Shown here: in pieces, positions 59,179-64,000 of the stretch
Layout: each line of letters opens with the position of its first letter
How positions within the stretch are numbered: position 1 is the stretch's first letter
Source of the DNA: Lentzea albidocapillata
Lineage (GTDB): Bacteria > Actinomycetota > Actinomycetes > Mycobacteriales > Pseudonocardiaceae
Direction: 5' to 3'
DNA length: 64,000 nt
Assembly: GCF_000719115.1 (NCBI RefSeq)
Contig: NZ_JOEA01000009.1
Location: forward strand, 186,001-250,000
The notes under the pieces: model-generated
The model's database searches: none
What the model saw: the letters and a program-made list of their open reading frames with translations, nothing else
What the model was told of the DNA's origin: nothing
Translations under genes and position numbers: made by a program

Positions 59179-60380
59179 CCGATCTCGTCGTCGTCGGCGC
59201 CGGTCTTGCCGCGGCGAATGCGGTGCAGACGCTCCGGGAGGAGGGCTTCGGCGGACGGGTCGTGATGCTCGGCGACGAACATGAGCGGCCTTACGATCGT
59301 CCGCCGCTGTCGAAGGACTACCTGCTCGGAACGCGGGAACGCGCCGGGGTGTACCTGCACGAAGAGCATTGGTACGAGGCCAACTCGGTCGAACTGAGGC
59401 TCGGTAGTCCGGTGACAGGCCTGGACCGTGCGGCTCGTGAGGTCGAGATCGGCGGCGGCGAGCGGATTCGCTACACGAAACTGCTGCTCGCCACGGGTTC
59501 GCGTCCACGGCGCCTGCGCGTGCCCGGTGCCGATCTCGCCGGCGTGCACCACCTTCGCCGGATCGACCAGGCGGATCGGCTGCGCGAGGCGCTGCACGCC
59601 GGTGGCCGGGTGGTCGTCGCAGGCGCGGGGTGGATCGGCCTGGAGATCGCCGCGGCCGCTCGAAGCCGTGGTTGCCCGGTCACGGTGGTCGAGCCCGCGC
59701 CGACGCCGTTGCACGCCGCGCTGGGCCCACGGATCGGAGGGTTCTTCGCCGGCCTGCACCGCGGCAACGGCGTCGACTTCCGCTTCGGCACCCAGGTCGC
59801 CGAACTGCGGGGGAGTGACCGGGTCACGGCGGTGGTCACGTCGGACGGCCAGGAGATCCCCGCTGACATCGTGGTGGCCGGCATCGGTGCCCACCCGAAC
59901 ATCTCGCTGGCCGAACAGGCAGGCCTCACCATCGATGCCGGTGGAATTCTGGTCGACGCGTCCCTGCGCACCGACGATCCGGACATCTACGCGGCGGGTG
60001 ACATCGCCGCCATCCCGAGCGCCAGGTACGGCATGCGGTTGCGGGTCGAGCACTGGGCCACCGCGGTGGAGAGCGGCAAGGCCGCGGCAAGGGCGATGCT
60101 CGGACACGAGGTCGTCTACGACGAACTGCCGTATTTCTTCACGGACCAGTACGACGTCGGAATGGAGTTCACCGGCTACGTGTCTCCTGGTGGTCACGAT
60201 CAGGTCGTCACCAGGGGAGATGTGGACGGCAAGGCGTTCCACGCCTTCTGGCTCGCGGACGGCGAGGTGGTGGCGGGAATGCACGTCAACTGCTGGGAAG
60301 AGGGGCTCGGCGGCGTGCGCGACCTGATCCAGACCCGGCGGCAGGTCGACGTTCGACATCTGTCCGACGCTGCGGTCTGA
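59175..60380 (+). CDS. FAD-dependent ferredoxin/rubredoxin reductase-type oxidoreductase
   Basis: 401-aa flavoprotein of the oxygenase-coupled ferredoxin-NAD(P) reductase group. The FAD motif is LVVVGAGLAAANAVQTL at residues 4-20; RPYDRPPLSKDYLLG is a typical block; the NAD(P) motif is VVVAGAGWIGLEIAAAA near 150; and DIYAAGDIAAIP is the second FAD contact. A reductase C-terminal domain follows. No ferredoxin or P450 gene is next to it; the coupled DoxX-like protein is the only partner in sight. Confidence 0.92.
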   Translation: MTDLVVVGAGLAAANAVQTLREEGFGGRVVMLGDEHERPYDRPPLSKDYLLGTRERAGVYLHEEHWYEANSVELRLGSPVTGLDRAAREVEIGGGERIRYTKLLLATGSRPRRLRVPGADLAGVHHLRRIDQADRLREALHAGGRVVVAGAGWIGLEIAAAARSRGCPVTVVEPAPTPLHAALGPRIGGFFAGLHRGNGVDFRFGTQVAELRGSDRVTAVVTSDGQEIPADIVVAGIGAHPNISLAEQAGLTIDAGGILVDASLRTDDPDIYAAGDIAAIPSARYGMRLRVEHWATAVESGKAAARAMLGHEVVYDELPYFFTDQYDVGMEFTGYVSPGGHDQVVTRGDVDGKAFHAFWLADGEVVAGMHVNCWEEGLGGVRDLIQTRRQVDVRHLSDAAV

Positions 60381-60422
60381 GCACTCCGCGGATCAGACGG
60401 CCAATCCGGATCGCTTCCCGTC

Positions 60423-60449
60423 GCGAATGGAGAGTGACAGACCATTCGC
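60423..60449. promoter_or_regulatory. Inverted repeat upstream of the CHRD gene
   Basis: GCGAATGG (60423-60430) and CCATTCGC (60442-60449) are exact inverted copies 11 bp apart, ending 17 bp before the CHRD start codon. Possible operator or leader hairpin. Confidence 0.4.
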
Positions 60450-60466
60450 TCTGCGTGGAGGTTCAG

Positions 60467-60976
60467 GTGAAGCGTCACATCCGAAATCTGATCGCCCCGG
60501 TCGCCGTGTCTGCGTTCCTGTTCGCCGGGTTCGCGCCCGCGGCGCAAGCCGATGACCACAGCTCGCACGGTTCAGGCGTGAACATCGGCATCGGACTTGG
60601 TCTCGACCTTGACCTGGGGCTCGGCTCTGTCCATCGCAGCGCCCGGCTCACCGGCGCCGCCGAGGTGCCCGGACCGGGTGATCCCGACGGTCGTGGCCAC
60701 GCAAGCGTCCGCGTCAAGCGGGACCACGTATGCGCCACCCTCGTGGTCAAGCGCATCCAGGCCGCGTCCGCCGCGCACATCCACCGCGGCGCGGCCGGCA
60801 CCGCCGGGCCTGTGGTGGTGCATCTCGCAGCACCGGCTGATGGTTCCAGTTCCAGCTGTTCGCAGGTCGGCCGGACGCTCGCACAGGAGATCGCCCGCCA
60901 TCCGGAGCGCTTCTACGTCAACGTGCACAACCCGGATCACCCGGCAGGCGCGGTGCGCGGCCAGCTCCACCGCTAG
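60467..60976 (+). CDS. Secreted CHRD-domain protein
   Basis: 169-aa exported protein. Signal peptide to about residue 31 (AGFAPAAQADD), a short Gly/Leu/Asp-rich spacer, then a CHRD domain: ARLTGAAEVPGPGDPDGRG, AAHIHRGAAGTAGPVVVHL and PDHPAGAVRGQLHR at the end. Chordin-like CHRD domains in bacteria are of unknown function and often metal-associated because of their histidines. GTG with GGAGG upstream. Two terminator hairpins follow. Confidence 0.88.
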   Translation: MKRHIRNLIAPVAVSAFLFAGFAPAAQADDHSSHGSGVNIGIGLGLDLDLGLGSVHRSARLTGAAEVPGPGDPDGRGHASVRVKRDHVCATLVVKRIQAASAAHIHRGAAGTAGPVVVHLAAPADGSSSSCSQVGRTLAQEIARHPERFYVNVHNPDHPAGAVRGQLHR

Positions 60977-60989
60977 GCGATCCGGCTCT

Positions 60990-61020
60990 GGAGCGGGACG
61001 GTGACCAGCCGTCCCACTCC
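60990..61020. terminator. Terminator hairpin after the CHRD gene
   Basis: GGAGCGGGACGG (60990-61001), loop TGACCAG, CCGTCCCACTCC (61009-61020): 12-bp stem with one mismatch, 14 bp after the stop. Confidence 0.7.
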
Positions 61021-61059
61021 AGTACCGGTACCCGAGTTCGACTTCGGACGAAAGTCGGT

Positions 61060-61104
61060 GCGTTCGTGCCCGGCATCGACGGCGGGGACGCCGGGCACGA
61101 ACGC
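61060..61104. terminator. Second terminator hairpin, perfect 15-bp stem
   Basis: GCGTTCGTGCCCGGC (61060-61074) and GCCGGGCACGAACGC (61090-61104), 15-nt loop. It ends 3 bp before the stop of the convergent DUF3040 gene and would act in both directions. Confidence 0.75.
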
Positions 61105-61106
61105 GG

Positions 61107-61385
61107 TCATGGGTGGCGGCGGCCTTGGTCGATCCGGCGGCGCCGCGCCACCCATGCCCATCCGGCCACCGCGGCGAACACCAGCGCGGCGGACGGCAGT
61201 CCTACTGCCAGCATGAACAAACCGAGAGGAGCGGCCACGGCGGCCGTGGTCGCGTAGACGTACCGGCGACGGTCGCGCGCCAGGCGTCGTTCGGCGGCAT
61301 CGAGGGAAAGAGCGAGGATCGGATCCTCGTCCCAGAACCGGCGCTCGATCTCGTACAGCGCCTCGCGTTCGCGATCACTGAGCAC
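61107..61385 (-). CDS. DUF3040 membrane protein
   Basis: 92-aa DUF3040 protein. The signature is at the N-terminus (LSDREREALYEIERRFWDED), followed by two membrane helices (about 38-58 and 61-80) and an RRRR tail. DUF3040 is an actinobacterial family without known function. GTG 61385 has GGAGG six bases upstream. Divergent from the MarR gene with an operator palindrome at 61424-61438 between them. Confidence 0.88.
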   Translation of the reverse strand: MLSDREREALYEIERRFWDEDPILALSLDAAERRLARDRRRYVYATTAAVAAPLGLFMLAVGLPSAALVFAAVAGWAWVARRRRIDQGRRHP

Positions 61386-61423
61386 GACGCACCTCCCGCG
61401 GATCACGGCAGGACCCGCCCTCA

Positions 61424-61438
61424 TATCGTATCACGATA
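61424..61438. promoter_or_regulatory. Operator palindrome TATCGT-N3-ACGATA, copy 1
   Basis: TATCGTATCACGATA lies between the divergent DUF3040 and MarR genes. It is the exact reverse complement of the site at 61975-61989, so both present the same 6-3-6 palindrome. Likely bound by the MarR protein encoded between them. Confidence 0.7.
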
Positions 61439-61496
61439 CAAAGTCGTCGGGCGGGTCGGAGGGCCGCGGACCTGAAAGGCGTGGTGTCATGAGTTC

Positions 61497-61901
61497 ATGA
61501 CGACGGAGGGCGAGCCGCTGACCAAGCGGGACTTCGAGGCGCTGGCGCGGTTCCGGTTCGGGATCCGCAGCTACCTCCGGTTCAGCGAGGAGACCGTGCG
61601 CGGCCACGGGCTCACCCCGCAGCAGTACCAGCTGTTGCTGGCGCTCAAGGGTTTCCCGGATCGGGACTGGGCCAGCGTGCGCGAGCTCGCCGACCGGCTG
61701 CAGCTGCGCCACAACAGCGTGGTGGAGCTGGTCAACAGGGCGCAGGGGGAAGGCCTCGTGACACGGGCGGCGCATCCGACCGACGCACGGGCCGTGCGGG
61801 TGCTGTTGACCAAACTGGGGGAGAAGGTGCTCGCGCAGCTGAGCACGCTGCATCGTGATGAACTCCGTCGGATGGGATCGGCGCTCACGCCGCCCGTCTG
61901 A
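61497..61901 (+). CDS. MarR-family regulator
   Basis: 134-aa MarR protein. Winged helix: LTPQQYQLLLALKGFP, VRELADRLQLRHNSVVELVN and the wing GLVTRAAHPTDARAVRVLLT. Helices at both ends form the dimer interface. ATG 61497 has a weak GAAAGG upstream. Identical palindromes before this gene and before the slipin gene suggest that it controls itself, DUF3040 and slipin. Confidence 0.92.
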   Translation: MTTEGEPLTKRDFEALARFRFGIRSYLRFSEETVRGHGLTPQQYQLLLALKGFPDRDWASVRELADRLQLRHNSVVELVNRAQGEGLVTRAAHPTDARAVRVLLTKLGEKVLAQLSTLHRDELRRMGSALTPPV

Positions 61902-61974
61902 CCCGTGTTCCCGCCGCCGTACCGCGCGGACATCCTTTGTGTGGCAACGTTTTCTGGATCAGTCATTCCCGACA

Positions 61975-61989
61975 TATCGTGATACGATA
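61975..61989. promoter_or_regulatory. Operator palindrome TATCGT-N3-ACGATA, copy 2
   Basis: TATCGTGATACGATA, 28 bp upstream of the slipin start codon and overlapping a GATACT -10-like element (61986-61991 region). Reverse complement of copy 1 at 61424-61438. Confidence 0.7.
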
Positions 61990-62017
61990 CTAGTCTGCGA
62001 GACATCGGGAGGACGAC

Positions 62018-62893
62018 ATGAACGCGATCTCCGTGCTGCTGCTCACCGGCGCCGGTATCGGCCTGTTCGGGCTGATGTCGAGCGTCCGGGTCATCACCCA
62101 GTACGAGCGAGGCGTCATCTTCCGGTTCGGCCGCGTGCGCTCCGGGGTTCGCGGCCCGGGACTCGCGTTGCTCCTGCCGCTCGCCGACCGTCTGCGCAAG
62201 GTCAGCATGCAGATCATCACCATGCCGGTCCCGGCGCAGGACGGCATCACCCGCGACAACGTGACCGTGCGCGTCGACGCCGTGGTGTTCTACAAGGTCG
62301 ACGACCCGGTCCGCGCGATCGTGGACGTGGAGGACTACCACGCTGCTGTCGGCCAGGTCGCGCAGACGTCGCTGCGCTCGATCATCGGCAAGAGCGACCT
62401 GGACGACCTGCTGTCGAACCGGGAACGGCTCAATCAGGGGCTGGAACTGATGATCGACAGCCCGGCTCTCGGCTGGGGCGTGCAGATCGACCGCGTGGAG
62501 ATCAAGGACGTGGTCCTGCCGGAGTCCATGAAGCGGTCGATGTCGCGGCAGGCGGAGGCCGAACGCGAGCGGCGAGCCCGCGTCATCACCGCCGACGGCG
62601 AGCTGCAGGCCTCGGCGAAGCTCGCCAGCGCCGCCGAGACCATGGCCGAGCACCCGGCCGCGCTGCAGTTGCGGCTGCTGCAGACCGTGGTCGAGGTGGC
62701 CGCGGAGAAGAACTCCACGCTGGTGTTGCCGTTCCCCGTCGAGCTGCTCCGCTTCCTGGAGCGGGCGACCCCGCCGGAAGCCTCGAACGCGCCCTCGGCG
62801 CACAACGGCCGGACGATTCCCCGTCCGGCGCCTGCTCCCGGCATCCTCGACGTCGACCCGGTGCCACCTACCGTCGAACGCGCCACCTGTTGA
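62018..62893 (+). CDS. Slipin/SPFH-domain (band 7) membrane protein
   Basis: 291-aa stomatin-like protein. One N-terminal membrane helix (about 3-22) precedes the SPFH domain, with VITQYERGVIFRFGRV, GPGLALLLPLADRLRKVSM and TRDNVTVRVDAVVFYKVDD. A coiled coil (SMSRQAEAERERRARVITAD) and a Pro-rich tail follow. Slipins organise membrane microdomains, often with NfeD proteases; none is adjacent here. ATG with GGGAGGAC upstream. Likely regulated by the MarR protein. Confidence 0.92.
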   Translation: MNAISVLLLTGAGIGLFGLMSSVRVITQYERGVIFRFGRVRSGVRGPGLALLLPLADRLRKVSMQIITMPVPAQDGITRDNVTVRVDAVVFYKVDDPVRAIVDVEDYHAAVGQVAQTSLRSIIGKSDLDDLLSNRERLNQGLELMIDSPALGWGVQIDRVEIKDVVLPESMKRSMSRQAEAERERRARVITADGELQASAKLASAAETMAEHPAALQLRLLQTVVEVAAEKNSTLVLPFPVELLRFLERATPPEASNAPSAHNGRTIPRPAPAPGILDVDPVPPTVERATC

Positions 62894-62956
62894 TCCGCGC
62901 AACCATCCACTTCGGACCGTCGCGAGACGGCCACGACCTGGGCCATGGAGGAAGTC

Positions 62957-63802
62957 ATGACTGGATCGCCCCGCGTCGTGGTCGGCTTCGACGGTTCGCC
63001 GGACAGCGTGCTCGCGTTGGAGTGGGCGCTGGCGGAAGCCAGCCTGCGAGATGCCACGATCGACCTGTGTCACGTTCGCAAGCAGCCCGGAACAGCTGAC
63101 GACAATGGCGGTGTCAGTGACCTCGGCGGAGAGGTTCTCACCCAAGGCCTCGAACACGCCGACCGCTGGTCACCACACGTCCGGGTGGCAGCGCGGCTGG
63201 TGAGCGGGAATCCGGCGCAGCAGTTGCCGCGCATCGCCGCCGACGCCTTGTTCCTCGTGGTCGGCGCGCGCGGTGCCGGTGGCTTCCGGGGGTTGCGGCT
63301 GGGATCGGTCAGCGACCAGGTCGTACGACACGCGCAGTGTCCTGTCGTCGTTGTGCCCGATCCGGGGACCCGTCGCGGCGGTACGCGTGAGCGGAAGATC
63401 GTGGTCGGAGTCGACGGCTCTGCCGGTTCGGAAGCCGCTCTGGCCTTCGCGTTCGACGAGGCGGATCGTCGTCAGGCGGAACTGTGCGCGATCCATGTGT
63501 TCGACCCGTCCACTGTGCAGATCATGGCCGGCCTGCCACAGGCAGACCTGCGGCGACTCCACCTGGCCGCGTCGGAAACCCTGAGCAGCCTGCTCGAACC
63601 CCACATGACCAAGTACCCCTCCGTCCACGCGTGCGACGAAGTCCTGTCAGGTGCGCCGGCCGCGACGCTGACCGCGGCGGCGTCCGGTGCCGAGTTGCTG
63701 GTACTCGGTTCACGAGGGCATGGCGGCTTCGTCACCCTGCTGCTCGGCTCGACCAGTCACAGCGTTCTGCACCACGCGAGCTGCCCGGTCGCCGTCGCCT
63801 GA
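62957..63802 (+). CDS. Tandem universal stress protein
   Basis: 281-aa protein with two UspA domains. Domain 1 (about 5-140) starts RVVVGFDGSPDSVLALEWAL and ends with the ATP-binding VGARGAGGFRGLRLGSVSDQ. Domain 2 (147-281) starts KIVVGVDGSAGSEAALAFA and ends LGSRGHGGFVTLLLGSTSHS. Both G-x2-G-x9-GS motifs are intact, so ATP binding is expected, as in mycobacterial dormancy Usps. ATG 62957 has GGAGG five bases upstream; ATG 62945 is earlier in frame. Confidence 0.93.
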   Translation: MTGSPRVVVGFDGSPDSVLALEWALAEASLRDATIDLCHVRKQPGTADDNGGVSDLGGEVLTQGLEHADRWSPHVRVAARLVSGNPAQQLPRIAADALFLVVGARGAGGFRGLRLGSVSDQVVRHAQCPVVVVPDPGTRRGGTRERKIVVGVDGSAGSEAALAFAFDEADRRQAELCAIHVFDPSTVQIMAGLPQADLRRLHLAASETLSSLLEPHMTKYPSVHACDEVLSGAPAATLTAAASGAELLVLGSRGHGGFVTLLLGSTSHSVLHHASCPVAVA

Positions 63803-63854
63803 CGGCAAAGGCGGCGGGATCGCTCCGCTTGCGGCGGCTGTGCGGGACTGAGGC

Positions 63855-64000
63855 GTGGTGAACCGCTGCCGGTACGACGTAGGTGTGGTGGAGTACGCGG
63901 CGACGAAGTTCTGGCGGAAGGTCACCGCGCTGCCGAAGCCGCAGCTGCGGGCGATGCGAGAGATCGGCCAGGTGGTCGTTTCGAGCAGACGTCTGCCCTC
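63855..64000 (+). CDS. Possible 5' part of an unidentified gene
   Basis: An open frame from GTG 63855 or 63858 to the window end encodes a basic, GC3-rich stretch (VEYAATKFWRKVTALPKPQL, then RAMREIGQVVVSSRRLP). Codon use is like that of the neighbours, so it may be real, perhaps the cytoplasmic start of a membrane protein. No family can be named from 48 residues. Confidence 0.3.
   Translation, partial: MVNRCRYDVGVVEYAATKFWRKVTALPKPQLRAMREIGQVVVSSRRLP

Overview
The window is high-GC DNA with dense gene packing, many GTG starts, GTGA/ATGA overlaps and several probable leaderless genes. Gene content (AfsR-like STAND regulator, DUF3040, DUF4342, DUF1996 and DUF574 proteins, CU044_5270-type protein, GH87) points to a filamentous actinomycete, most likely Pseudonocardiaceae (Lentzea/Saccharothrix/Amycolatopsis-like). 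The genus cannot be fixed from the sequence alone. No rRNA, tRNA or CRISPR array was seen.

Layout. 1-8450: alpha-glucan locus with a LacI regulator, GH13 alpha-glucosidase, sugar-binding lipoprotein, two permeases and a secreted multi-CBM GH87 enzyme (alpha-1,3-glucanase type). 8451-10577: an IS607-family element (serine recombinase TnpA plus TnpB). 10578-20204: DUF4342, DUF305 and DUF1996 secreted proteins, a STAND regulator, a GT87 glycosyltransferase, a CobW-like MRF protein with a Zur-like box in its promoter, FrnE, a STAS protein, and a divergent XRE regulator/MFS exporter pair. 20201-21823: a small Smr gene cut by a TnpB-only IS200/IS605-type element whose ends can be read to the base. 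21827-24967: MHYT membrane protein, PhzF, secreted PHB-depolymerase-like esterase.

25014-35390: the most coherent system. A secreted GH114 (endo-alpha-1,4-polygalactosaminidase family) is divergent from an operon of binding protein, two permeases, SIS deaminase/isomerase, PfkB kinase, class II aldolase, GH4 glycosidase and a second PfkB kinase, followed by DeoR and GntR regulators. Together these could cleave, import and catabolise galactosamine oligomers through tagatose-6-phosphate. With the GH87 locus this suggests scavenging of two fungal wall polymers, galactosaminogalactan and alpha-1,3-glucan. Neither transport locus encodes an ATPase, so a shared MsiK-type ATPase elsewhere is likely.

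35512-46322: ECF sigma factor with a CU044_5270-type partner, branched-chain 2-oxoacid dehydrogenase genes with a divergent Lrp regulator, a quinone-oxidoreductase/MerR pair, and a two-component system divergent from an FtsX/LolD-type ABC exporter. 46465-50088: two lipoproteins, glucose-1-dehydrogenase-like enzyme and GH15, all translationally coupled. 50123-53857: partner-switching proteins (STAS, RsbW-like kinase, PAS-SpoIIE phosphatase) with a DUF574 methyltransferase and a 162-bp MITE. 54005-64000: SGNH lipoprotein, OmpR/histidine kinase/lipoprotein operon, acyltransferase, DoxX-like protein with an FAD reductase, CHRD protein, and a MarR/slipin/DUF3040 group carrying two identical operator palindromes, then a tandem universal stress protein and the start of an unidentified reading frame.
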